Positions 32,784 to 39,565 of a stretch of 64,000 nt of DNA are shown here, piece by piece (position 1 is the first letter of the stretch; each line of letters opens with the position of its first letter). Below the pieces are notes generated by a model. The model was not told where the DNA came from, searched no databases, and worked only from the letters and a program-made list of their open reading frames with translations. The position numbers and the translations under genes are program-made. Source of the DNA: Mesobacillus persicus (GTDB lineage: Bacteria; Bacillota; Bacilli; Bacillales; Cytobacillaceae); NCBI RefSeq assembly GCF_900109925.1, contig NZ_FOBW01000002.1:248001-312000 (forward strand). Reading direction: 5' to 3'.

Positions 32784-33785
32784 ATGTATTTGACGAGTCA
32801 TTTGCTTGAACATGTCTTTAGAGAACCTTATCGTCATGGTTTTCGCAAACTGCGTATTTTATCAGGTTACGCATCCAGTGCTTTTTTGTATCACATTTTG
32901 GATACATACCCTGATATTGAAATCGATTTAATCATTGGAATGAGTAAAAGAGATGGCATTAATCGGTGGGATCATGAACGTTACAGACAAGTCATGCATG
33001 AAAATCCTCGTATTCAAATCAGCTACAAGACCACTCACCCACCAGTACATACAAAAATCTATCATTGGTATAATGATGCTCGACAAGATGATACCCTTAC
33101 ATTTGTAGGTTCTGCTAATTTTTCATGGGGTGGGTTTCGTGACCAAAAGGAACTATTGGTAGTAGCCAATCATGATAATATCGATGAGGTATTTGATCTT
33201 CCTGATGTAATCAGTTGCACAGACCCTGACGTTGACCAACATATTAACTTCCACAACATTCACTATCGACGTCAAACGCAAACGATTGTTGCCAATCCAA
33301 CCAATCGTACAAGAACAGAACCTGCACATGTTGCTCAACCTATGAATCTACAAAACTTGGAATATATTGATTTGTCACTTTTAATAAACGAAAATAGAAT
33401 TCATGAAAAAGCTGGTCTAAATTGGGGACAACGTCCTGGTCGTGAACCAAACCAAGCGTATATACCTGTTCCGACACCATTTACTATGAGAGAAAATCCA
33501 ACATTCTTTCCACCACTTGAACAAACATTCACGATGCTAACAGATGATGGAGAACAATTAATGTGTGTGATGGCTCAAGCGAACCGTAAAGCGATCCATA
33601 CAAGTGAAAGTAATAGTATTATGGGACGTTATTTTAGAAATCGTCTTGGCGTAGCTTTAGGTGCAAGAGTGGACGTTCAAGATTTACTGAATTATGGAAG
33701 AACAAGTGTACGAATTTATAAAATGGATGATGAAACCTATTTCATGGACTTTGGTGTTGATTCACCTGTTACGGAAGTTTGGTAA
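32784..33785 (+). CDS. PLD-family type II restriction endonuclease (NgoFVII-like)
   Basis: 333 residues. The N-terminal half is a phospholipase-D-type nuclease domain with one HKD-like motif: H-T-K (89-91) and V-G-S-A-N (108-112) followed by F-S-W-G-G. This is the form found in NgoFVII/BfiI-type restriction enzymes, which act as dimers and need no metal. The C-terminal half should recognise DNA. It is transcribed away from the methyltransferase, with a 170-base gap holding both promoters, and ends at a terminator. The recognition site cannot be read from the sequence. Confidence 0.82.
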   Translation: MYLTSHLLEHVFREPYRHGFRKLRILSGYASSAFLYHILDTYPDIEIDLIIGMSKRDGINRWDHERYRQVMHENPRIQISYKTTHPPVHTKIYHWYNDARQDDTLTFVGSANFSWGGFRDQKELLVVANHDNIDEVFDLPDVISCTDPDVDQHINFHNIHYRRQTQTIVANPTNRTRTEPAHVAQPMNLQNLEYIDLSLLINENRIHEKAGLNWGQRPGREPNQAYIPVPTPFTMRENPTFFPPLEQTFTMLTDDGEQLMCVMAQANRKAIHTSESNSIMGRYFRNRLGVALGARVDVQDLLNYGRTSVRIYKMDDETYFMDFGVDSPVTEVW

Positions 33786-33794
33786 GATACATAC

Positions 33795-33821
33795 AAAAAG
33801 GACAGGCAACTGTCCTTTTTT
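33795..33821 (+). terminator. Terminator of the restriction endonuclease gene
   Basis: GGACAG / CTGTCC stem, four-base loop, T7. Confidence 0.85.
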
Positions 33822-34182
33822 AGTTGAATTCATCATCATATTCTTCTATATCTTCATCTGTTAAATCAAGTTCCTCTACAACACTTTGATAAAAATGTTG
33901 CCAAATGTCTGTTACAAACGGAAACACTTGATATTCTTCTAACCTTCTTTTTGGCAATGGAACACTTACCCCATATCCTTCTTCACAATAAAAATGCATT
34001 TGTAAAAGTAAATTTCGGAAATTCATTTGTTCTTCTTTGGAAGTAAAAATGTTTCTGAAGTAATCTCTTGTTCTACTTGTACTCATAAACAAATTCATAT
34101 CAACTTTTTCTTTTGAATAAATCCGTAAACAGTTTATCAGTTCATTTAAGACTTCTTTGCCAATTTGTTCTCGTATCCACAA
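33820..34182 (-). CDS. Hypothetical protein, TTG or ATA start
   Basis: 120 residues, helical, with an acidic C terminus (D-L-T-D-E-D-I-E-E-Y-D-D-E-F-N). AGGAGG ends only three bases before the TTG at 34182, but nine bases before an in-frame ATA at 34176. The leader is nearly the same as that of the GIY-YIG gene at 36,944. Function unknown. Confidence 0.6.
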   Translation of the reverse strand: MWIREQIGKEVLNELINCLRIYSKEKVDMNLFMSTSRTRDYFRNIFTSKEEQMNFRNLLLQMHFYCEEGYGVSVPLPKRRLEEYQVFPFVTDIWQHFYQSVVEELDLTDEDIEEYDDEFN

Positions 34183-34224
34183 AAACCTCCTATGTTTCTT
34201 TAGTATGTGGAAATATATGTATAT

Positions 34225-34425
34225 TTATACATTTTTAAGGTTTGATAGATTGGTTACCCATTTTACATGTTGATCGGATTCAAAGAAGTTTTTTTTAATT
34301 TCAAATAGCAAATCAGTTGTATCAGTTGTCATGACTAGTTGAAGGTTTCCATCAATCATTTTTGCTTTAAGAACAATTTCATCATGTTCTTCCATCAGTG
34401 AAATGGATTTTGTTAATTTATTCAT
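34225..34425 (-). CDS. Hypothetical protein, 66 residues
   Basis: Starts M-N-K-L-T-K-S-I-S-L-M-E-E-H-D-E-I, beta-rich with T-T-D-T-T-D. GGAGTGA precedes ATG 34425. It lies just downstream of the structured RNA candidate. No family recognised. Confidence 0.55.
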   Translation of the reverse strand: MNKLTKSISLMEEHDEIVLKAKMIDGNLQLVMTTDTTDLLFEIKKNFFESDQHVKWVTNLSNLKNV

Positions 34426-34479
34426 TTCTTTCACTCCAAATGTGTATTTTTTTGTTTTAATTTTTTTATTTTTAAAGTA

Positions 34480-34934
34480 GTGATTTTAAGAAGGATTTCG
34501 TTTACAACACTCCATTGCGGGTGGAGAGTCCTGAACTGAGCAGACTACCCCTTACCAAAGGGTAGAAAGCGCATAAAAGGATATTGCAGTCTGGAGCCGC
34601 CATATCACATCGCATTATAGTGCCGTACTGCCTACTACCAATTCGGGGACGGGTCACCTAGGTCCAGCTTTATTGACCGACTTTAAAAGTTCACACTATA
34701 ATCTACCTTGCCAAAAGGCAACTGGGACGGGATTTGTAACATTACTCTAAAAAAGAGTCATTTACTCTAGGAAAGAAGACATGTCCCTCTACGGACGATT
34801 CACCGTTGGTTCTCGAAAGAGTTCTTACCTCTTTCACGGGAGCGAGGTTGACGGGAAACTCTACTCAATTTGTATCGTCTTTTTTCATATCACTCATGCC
34901 TTTCATGAATGATACAGGCTCTCTGCCAGTGATA
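34480..34934 (-). ncRNA. Candidate large structured RNA (about 450 nt)
   Basis: A stretch without any reading frame, with markedly higher G+C than its AT-rich flanks and dense in hairpins: TTGCC-N4-GGCAA at 34708-34720, GAAAGAG/CTCTTTC near 34815-34836, CTACCC/GGGTAG near 34545-34565, GTCC/GGAC near 34782-34796, ACTCT/AGAGT near 34743-34758, and a terminal CATATCACT/AGTGATATG stem. The minus strand has a good promoter at one end (34941-34969). No terminator is clear at the minus-strand 3' end. A plus-strand RNA ending in the terminal stem plus TATTTTTATA is the alternative. Size, location in a prophage and lack of coding potential recall the ROOL/GOLLD class of ornate phage RNAs, but I cannot match a family. 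Confidence 0.6.
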
Positions 34935-34940
34935 TGTATT

Positions 34941-34969
34941 TTTATAATCACTTATCAATTAGTGGTTAA
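34941..34969 (-). promoter_or_regulatory. Promoter of the structured RNA candidate
   Basis: Minus strand TTAACC, 17-base spacer, TATAAA; the start would be near 34934, exactly at the first base of the terminal stem. Confidence 0.6.
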
Positions 34970-35086
34970 GTATTAGTTATGTATTAATAGTATACAAGAG
35001 AAAAATCAAATCTCCTATAAATGAAAGGAAGAAAATTTTTGGAAATTTGCAGAATAAAAAAGACGCCATTTCAAAAGAAATAGCAT

Positions 35087-35479
35087 CTAAGCCGTTACCA
35101 TTCGCAATTTATTTTTCTTCCATTCGTTTGGATGGAGTTGCTGAATCTGTTTTTGATAAGAGAGTGCCACCATTTTCACATCATAAATTCCACCATATGT
35201 ATTTCCTGTTCGCTTATAGATTCTGTAAAACCCTTTTAGAAAATTGGGATGGTAGGCTTCTTCTTCTGTTAAGGTTATAGCAAATAAATCTTTTAGTTCT
35301 TCACCCGTCATGTATCTTTTTAAGGGTTGGTTGTTCCAATTGACGCCTTTGATTGTTTTAAAAAGAATCTCTTCTGCACGTTCATCTTGAAATGTTAAGC
35401 CAATTGCGACCCCTCCACCACTTCCTTTTATTAATGGAAGGTTGGTTTGTTGTATGTAGTTTTTATCGTATGTCATCAT
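35087..35479 (-). CDS. Hypothetical protein downstream of ERF
   Basis: 130 residues; an N-terminal G-S-G-G-G-V-A-I-G-L loop and a C-terminal helical, basic part (W-K-K-N-K-L-R). Start overlaps the end of the ERF gene by four bases, so it may work in the same recombination step. No nuclease motif is evident. Confidence 0.6.
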   Translation of the reverse strand: MMTYDKNYIQQTNLPLIKGSGGGVAIGLTFQDERAEEILFKTIKGVNWNNQPLKRYMTGEELKDLFAITLTEEEAYHPNFLKGFYRIYKRTGNTYGGIYDVKMVALSYQKQIQQLHPNEWKKNKLRMVTA

Positions 35480-36141
35480 GATATATCACTTCCTTTTTTC
35501 ATGAAATAATTAATGACTTCACTTATTTGTTTTTTATTTAATTCTTCTATCGATTTTACATTTCTGCCTTTATATATTTTTTCTAATAATTGTTCTAGTG
35601 GAACATTGGATTTTTTAGAGAAGTTGGATAGTTCGATTTTAAGTTTTTTGATTTGTTTTTCAGAAGCTTTGTTCGAGGATTGTGTGGAGTTGGAAGATTG
35701 ATTTGTATGATTGTTTTGATCTGTGTTTATATCTCCTTCAGGGTCATCTCCTGTTGGAATCATAAAGGCTTTCATAATGGCATACTTGGTTGCACCAGTC
35801 ATCGCTTTGTAGTACCCCTTGTCACCTGCATCTTGTCCTTCACCTGCAATTTTAAAACTAATGGTTTCACCTGTATCTCCATCCATGAACGTAAATTCTA
35901 CTAAAACAGTTGCAATATATTCTACCTTTCCTTTTGCATTTGTATGTTCTCTAACTATATGTTCTGCAACGGATGGTATCATAATGACATTTTGTTCTGA
36001 TAATGCCTCCCTAACTGGTTCTACAATATCTGCTTCCTTTACATAAGAATATTTATGAAAATCATTAAAGCCTGACTTTTGAATATATTTTACTTTTTGC
36101 ATCACACTTGCTAATTTTTTTACTAATTGTTTTTCGCTCAT
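35476..36141 (-). CDS. ERF-family single-strand annealing recombinase
   Basis: 221 residues. The N-terminal 150 carry ERF features: K-S-G-F-N-D-F-H-K-Y-S-Y-V-K-E-A-D-I, I-A-G-E-G-Q-D-A-G-D-K-G-Y-Y-K-A-M-T-G-A-T-K-Y-A and F-M-I-P-T-G-D-D-P-E. A Ser/Asn-rich linker and a helical C terminus follow. ERF proteins pair homologous single strands during phage recombination and circularisation. ATG at 36141 follows GGAGTGA; the longer frame from 36231 overlaps the upstream gene. It lies in the early operon. Confidence 0.9.
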   Translation of the reverse strand: MSEKQLVKKLASVMQKVKYIQKSGFNDFHKYSYVKEADIVEPVREALSEQNVIMIPSVAEHIVREHTNAKGKVEYIATVLVEFTFMDGDTGETISFKIAGEGQDAGDKGYYKAMTGATKYAIMKAFMIPTGDDPEGDINTDQNNHTNQSSNSTQSSNKASEKQIKKLKIELSNFSKKSNVPLEQLLEKIYKGRNVKSIEELNKKQISEVINYFMKKGSDIS

Positions 36142-36145
36142 GTTA

Positions 36146-36460
36146 TCACTCCTCTTCCTGTAAAAGTATTCGTTTTTGCACCTCATGTATCTTTTGATAA
36201 ATGTCTTGTTTTTCCTCTTCACTAAATTCACGGTCGATAAATTCTTTCGTAGAAGGATTTTCTACATTGCCAATGGTTTTATAAGTATATTTGGTTGAAA
36301 CCTTTCTGACTGCTTTATCCCATGCTTCCCCTCTTGTGAGTTCTTGAAGTAAGAATTCTTCCATTTTTTCTTCACGGAGTTGTTTTGTCTTTTGTGCATG
36401 GTAATAACGCAAGACAAAGTAGATGTATTTATTTTTCCGAATTCGGATTTCCCAGCTCAT
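36146..36460 (-). CDS. Early-region hypothetical protein, 104 residues
   Basis: Basic N terminus (M-S-W-E-I-R-I-R-K-N-K-Y-I-Y-F) and helical rest ending Q-E-E-E. Immediately upstream of ERF with a good ribosome site. Unknown. Confidence 0.65.
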   Translation of the reverse strand: MSWEIRIRKNKYIYFVLRYYHAQKTKQLREEKMEEFLLQELTRGEAWDKAVRKVSTKYTYKTIGNVENPSTKEFIDREFSEEEKQDIYQKIHEVQKRILLQEEE

Positions 36461-36481
36461 GTTCTTTCACCTCACTTATAG

Positions 36482-36490
36482 GTTGTCAAC
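36482..36490. promoter_or_regulatory. Dyad repeat GTTGTCAAC, copy 1
   Basis: Part of a longer shared segment AGGTTGTCAACTCC. The core is a near-perfect palindrome, GTTG-N-CAAC. Candidate repressor operator upstream of the 36,146-36,460 gene. Confidence 0.5.
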
Positions 36491-36591
36491 TCCTACTCTT
36501 ATTTTAGCGCAATAATCGTAATTCCTTATAAAAAAGATGACTTTTTTGATGGCATCTTCACTCATCCACCATTTGGTTAAGATGTTTCTAG

Positions 36592-36600
36592 GTTGTCAAC
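36592..36600. promoter_or_regulatory. Dyad repeat GTTGTCAAC, copy 2
   Basis: Same extended sequence CTAGGTTGTCAACTCC, located between the first early gene and the next. Candidate operator. Confidence 0.5.
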
Positions 36601-36633
36601 TCCAATAAAAATATAGGACGAGCGAACTCGTCC

Positions 36634-36828
36634 TTAACTATTTGTAATGACCTCATATTGAATATCATCAAAATCTCCTGCTTTTTTGGTTAATCCTTTA
36701 TAGAGCAATGCTTTATTGATACTGTTGGCTATTTTTCGTTTGTTCTCTGGATGTAAGGTGGTAAATTCACCTGTATAAATGGCTTCATTATTCTTGATGG
36801 CTTGAAAGGTAATTTTGGTTAGTTGCAT
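36634..36828 (-). CDS. First gene of the early operon, unknown
   Basis: 64 residues starting M-Q-L-T-K-I-T-F-Q-A-I-K-N-N-E-A. AAAGGAG precedes the ATG. It is the first gene behind the strongest phage promoter in the window (36858-36886), so it should be expressed very early on induction. No family recognised. Confidence 0.65.
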   Translation of the reverse strand: MQLTKITFQAIKNNEAIYTGEFTTLHPENKRKIANSINKALLYKGLTKKAGDFDDIQYEVITNS

Positions 36829-36857
36829 TTTGCTTTCTCCTTTTATCGCTTTTTTAT

Positions 36858-36887
36858 TTTATACCGTCGATTTTCTAGGTTGTCAAC
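36858..36887 (-). promoter_or_regulatory. Early promoter with overlapping GTTGTCAAC operator (copy 3)
   Basis: Minus strand TTGACA (36881-36886), 17-base spacer, TATAAA (36858-36863): a near-consensus sigma-A promoter. The -35 box lies inside the third GTTGTCAAC dyad (36879-36887), so a bound repressor would block it. Confidence 0.75.
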
Positions 36888-36959
36888 AAACTTTTTGGAA
36901 AAATATGAATATTATTTTCAAATAGTGTTCATAATCACATTATAAGGAGGTTTTTGTAA

Positions 36960-37292
36960 ATACTGATAAGTAGCAAAGCAGGAATTTATTTAATTTGTGA
37001 CCGAGATAAAAAACGATATTATGTAGGGTGTAGTTCATCGAATTGTTTAAGCAGGGTATTTAATCATATCCATAAACTAAAAACGGGGACGCATCCAAGC
37101 GATATTTTACAAAAGGCGTATCAGAATGGTCATAAATTGGAGTTTGTTCAACTTCTTGAACTTCCTGATTGGAAGAAAGAGGACATCTTGGATTTAGAAA
37201 GACGCCTGATATTCGGGTTAAAAACCTATGATGATGAATATGGGTTTAATGTCAAAAATGTCCCTCCAGAAACCTATTTGGAACGTAAATAA
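36960..37292 (+). CDS. GIY-YIG endonuclease with no canonical start codon
   Basis: Open frame of 110 codons. The product has A-G-I-Y-L-I, Y-Y-V-G-C-S, N-C-L-S-R-V-F-N-H (catalytic Arg) and a downstream D-L-E-R-R-L with the metal-binding Glu, a compact GIY-YIG nuclease. AAGGAGG (36944-36950) is nine bases before an ATA at 36960; CTG at 36963 is next. The only TTG nearby (36954) is followed directly by a stop. Either it uses a non-standard start or its start was lost. It is divergent from the early operon and ends at a terminator. Confidence 0.7.
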   Translation: MLISSKAGIYLICDRDKKRYYVGCSSSNCLSRVFNHIHKLKTGTHPSDILQKAYQNGHKLEFVQLLELPDWKKEDILDLERRLIFGLKTYDDEYGFNVKNVPPETYLERK

Positions 37293-37320
37293 AGACGAGT
37301 GGTATTCCACTCGTCTTTTT
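37291..37320. terminator. Bidirectional terminator
   Basis: AAAGACGAGTGG / CCACTCGTCTTT stem with four-base loop; ends both the GIY-YIG gene and the opposing gene. Confidence 0.88.
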
Positions 37321-37333
37321 GTACAATCCACTG

Positions 37334-37690
37334 TTATAATTCTAAGACCGAATTTTCCCAAAATACCACATTGCTTGGACACGAGTATTTATTATAGATA
37401 GTAGATTCGAAGTAAGAGGCTGCCTCAGCATTCTCAGCACTCACATCTCTAAAGGTTTCATTATCTGATTCAATAATGGACACACAATGATTATAATCAT
37501 AAACAACTAAAAACCCCTTATTCGGGCTTTCAACTACGCCTACTATTGCTTCATCAAATACTTGGTCTAAAAAGTAATCAGATTCTTCCCCATCTGTATG
37601 TTCCTTTATAAACTGCCTTGTGTACGTAGGATCAATTTTATCCAATTGTCTTCCCCCTTTACCTTCCTTCTTTTCAATAAAACTATCCAC
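37334..37690 (-). CDS. Hypothetical protein, 118 residues
   Basis: Acidic alpha/beta protein with V-G-V-V-E-S-P-N-K-G-F-L-V-V-Y-D-Y. It converges on the GIY-YIG gene through the shared terminator. Unknown. Confidence 0.6.
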   Translation of the reverse strand: MDSFIEKKEGKGGRQLDKIDPTYTRQFIKEHTDGEESDYFLDQVFDEAIVGVVESPNKGFLVVYDYNHCVSIIESDNETFRDVSAENAEAASYFESTIYNKYSCPSNVVFWENSVLEL

Positions 37691-37807
37691 ATATAAAAAT
37701 ATGCAGTGATTTTAAATTTCATCCTTGTCCTTAAAAGAATATAAGAACTTTTAAACGATGACAATTATTTTCTATGCCGCCGTCTAAAATGGTGGAATTA
37801 GTGAGGT

Positions 37808-38092
37808 TCAAACCTTTCCCTTTTTTTCTAGTTCAGCAGAGTATGCCTCTTTTGCAGGTCCTGATAACTGAGCCTCTGTAATTGCCTTTGTGTGGATGGC
37901 ATCTTCAACATAAAATTTGATTTCAAATTCGTTTAATCCTTCTTCTCTCCACTCTGTTTTTAATGTTTCTAACATTTGCTGGAATTCAGGATCATTTTTA
38001 TAAAACTCAACCAGTTTTAAACTTTTTTCATTATGGAGCTTCTTTTTACGAAGCAAACTTCTTTGTTCTGATTCTAAATTGATATCGGACAC
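37808..38092 (-). CDS. Hypothetical protein, 94 residues
   Basis: Charged helical protein (S-L-L-R-K-K-K-L-H-N-E-K-S-L-K-L-V-E-F). AGGAGGGTGAA precedes ATG 38092. A terminator lies upstream at 38138-38166, so it is the first gene of its transcript. Unknown. Confidence 0.6.
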   Translation of the reverse strand: MSDINLESEQRSLLRKKKLHNEKSLKLVEFYKNDPEFQQMLETLKTEWREEGLNEFEIKFYVEDAIHTKAITEAQLSGPAKEAYSAELEKKGKV

Positions 38093-38137
38093 GATTCACC
38101 CTCCTAAAAACTTCTTTACTATATTTCAACAAACAAA

Positions 38138-38166
38138 GAAAAAAGTCCTGCTTATGAGGACTTTTG
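38138..38166 (-). terminator. Terminator in the right accessory region
   Basis: AAAAGTCCT / AGGACTTTT stem, seven-base loop, T run on the minus strand. Confidence 0.75.
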
Positions 38167-38249
38167 GATTATATAAACCGTTTATCACGGGAACAAAGAA
38201 AAAGGAGGGCTTACAAGAAACCCTCAAAACAACAACAAAAGAAAGGATG

Positions 38250-38391
38250 TTACTCTTTCGACCAAATCATAAATTCATTGGTCTGAGTATTCCACACATA
38301 CATATCCCCAAAATCGTCTACAAAGCTGTCGTATAAAGGTAATAACTTTGGTTGCTCCTTATGCCATTCTCTTTTTCCTACCTACAATCAC
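38250..38391 (-). pseudogene. Probable frameshifted small gene
   Basis: A good ribosome site (GAGGGGTGA) leads to a GTG frame reading V-I-V-G-R-K-K-R that stops after a few codons. The neighbouring frame continues as E-W-H-K-E-Q-P-K-L-L-P-L-Y-D-S-F-V-D-D-F-G-D... to a stop at 38250. The two parts look like one protein of about 46 residues broken by a one-base insertion near 38365. Without a relative to compare this is tentative. Confidence 0.35.
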
Positions 38392-38444
38392 CCCTCTGAT
38401 AATATTTTATGCTTGTTCGATTAGTGGTATGAATAAATAATTGG

Positions 38445-39143
38445 TTAGTGATTAATTTTATTTAATTTTGCTTTATCTCCTAATAATTCAATCGCTTTTT
38501 GATTATAAGCACGTGTTGCTGCTTCTTCATTTTTATATTTTCCTAGTCTATATGTAATTCCATCTACTACTAGGATCGAACGCCATTTTTTAGCTTCCTT
38601 TTCCCATGAAACTCCTCTGTATTTAGACGTTTTTTCCTTTTTGATTTTTGGTACAAATTCAGATTCATCCACATCATTCAGGTAAGCAAATTCACCATAG
38701 TGTATTTTTGCCCAATAGTTATACGCTTTAGCTGCTTCAATTTCTGAATCATATTGACCTAGAAAATATGTCTGTTTATTTTTATTTATATACGAATACC
38801 ACTTCTGGTTACTGTTATTATAACAGACCCCCTTATATCCTATATTAGGTTGACGATTATAATTGTTTTGTAAATGAGTTGCATATCTTAAATTTTCTCT
38901 TCGATTATCTAATCTATTTCCATTAATATGATCTACAAATTTCCCACTTGGTGAATCTAATATGTATCTATGCATTCTCTTATTTTTATTTAATCCTTTT
39001 ATGTATCCCCTTGCATACCCATTGTGATAATGCCAATTATGTTTCATTAACTCCTCAAAATCTTCAGGACTTACTTTAACAAAAAGACCTTCTCCTCTTT
39101 TCCCTTTTAGTGGGATTAACTTATAATTTTCCAAATTTATCAC
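38445..39143 (-). CDS. HNH endonuclease with AP2 DNA-binding domains, next to attR
   Basis: 232 residues. The HNH core is at about 55-90 (R-M-H-R-Y-I-L, V-D-H-I-N-G-N-R-L-D-N-R-R-E-N-L-R), followed by two AP2 domains (G-Y-K-G-V...W-Y-S-Y-I and K-Y-R-G-V-S-W...K-W-R-S-I-L, each ending in a Y-x-x-E-x-x-A-A-x-A-Y helix). This is a free-standing homing-type nuclease. It is the gene nearest the right attachment site and lies about 150 bases from it. Confidence 0.88.
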   Translation of the reverse strand: MINLENYKLIPLKGKRGEGLFVKVSPEDFEELMKHNWHYHNGYARGYIKGLNKNKRMHRYILDSPSGKFVDHINGNRLDNRRENLRYATHLQNNYNRQPNIGYKGVCYNNSNQKWYSYINKNKQTYFLGQYDSEIEAAKAYNYWAKIHYGEFAYLNDVDESEFVPKIKKEKTSKYRGVSWEKEAKKWRSILVVDGITYRLGKYKNEEAATRAYNQKAIELLGDKAKLNKINH

Positions 39144-39206
39144 CTCCTAAAACTTTTCAAATCATAATCAACATATCCTTTTTGTCAATTAAATGTTTTG
39201 GAGGTT

Positions 39207-39237
39207 TAAAAAATAAGCACCTCCTAGAAGATGCTCA
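39207..39237 (-). terminator. Terminator near attR
   Basis: Imperfect stem around TAGA (AGCATCTTC / GGAGGTGCT) followed by ATTTTTT on the minus strand. In the integrated state it would stop transcripts coming from the gerE promoter before the AP2/HNH gene. Confidence 0.55.
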
Positions 39238-39273
39238 TTAAAATACAGTACATATGTTTTTTATACCTTCTAA

Positions 39274-39429
39274 TCATATTTCCTTAGAAATATGGTTTCT
39301 AACTGTTTTTTCACTAATAAACAGTTCGCCCGCTATTTCTCTTGTCGTTTTATCCTGTACTAACAGTTCGAACACTTCTCTTTCTCGTTTGGTGAGTAAT
39401 GGCTTGTGAGTAAATTCATTCTCCTTCAA
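39274..39429 (-). pseudogene. gerE: gerE, 5' half only, interrupted by the prophage
   Basis: LuxR-type regulator of late mother-cell genes (coat and germination functions) in Bacillus sporulation. The visible part starts at TTG 39429 with AGGAGGG upstream. It reads K-P-L-L-T-K-R-E-R-E-V-F-E-L-L-V-Q-D-K-T-T and E-K-T-V-R-N-H-I-S, almost identical to B. subtilis GerE to about residue 48 of 74. Then K-E-I and a stop of phage origin replace the second half of the HTH. The remaining 26 codons should be at the left junction. As it stands the protein lacks half its DNA-binding domain; precise excision would restore it. The neighbour ysmA confirms the locus. Confidence 0.92.
39280..39294. other. attR: right prophage-chromosome junction inside gerE
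   Basis: The GerE reading frame is intact through H-I-S (CAT ATT TCT, 39294-39286) and then departs from the expected N-A-M-Q-K. The shared crossover core must lie within or next to CATATTTCTAA. The dinucleotide cannot be fixed without attL. Confidence 0.8.
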
Positions 39430-39492
39430 GTATATTAACCCTCCTTGCCTTCGACAGCTGTGAACTGCGGGGTGGGTATATTTTAGTCACCA

Positions 39493-39520
39493 TATCTTAT
39501 GTAAAGGAAAGAGACAGAGT
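39493..39520 (-). promoter_or_regulatory. Sigma-K-type promoter of gerE
   Basis: Minus strand AC (39520-39519), 17-base spacer, CATAAGATA (39501-39493), matching the sigma-K form AC-N16/17-CATAnnnTA. It lies about 65 bases upstream of the gerE start and is still intact. Confidence 0.75.
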
Positions 39521-39565
39521 GACTACAATTCCTAAAAGGAGTGTTATTTTAATAAATATGGGCTT

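Larger units (their letters stand above)
1..39284. mobile_element. Siphovirus-type prophage integrated in gerE (left end outside window)
   Basis: Contiguous phage gene set: large serine integrase and repressor at the left, lysis, tail, head and terminase genes in the middle, early genes at the right. Almost everything after the repressor is on the minus strand. The right boundary is set by the point where the gerE reading frame stops matching GerE, about 39,284. The left boundary is not in the window because the integrase gene is still open at base 1. All structural modules of a HK97-capsid, long-tailed phage are present, so the element looks functional. No replication initiator, helicase or primase was recognised. 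What is inferred is that the other half of gerE lies a few hundred bases left of the window. Confidence 0.93.

Noticed and set aside
34480-34934. Group I intron as explanation of the structured region
   Set aside because: No P7-type pair or exon frames on either side; neighbouring genes are complete.
38079-38336. Plus-strand 85-codon frame
   Set aside because: It crosses a terminator stem and lies antisense to the frameshifted gene; composition is not protein-like.
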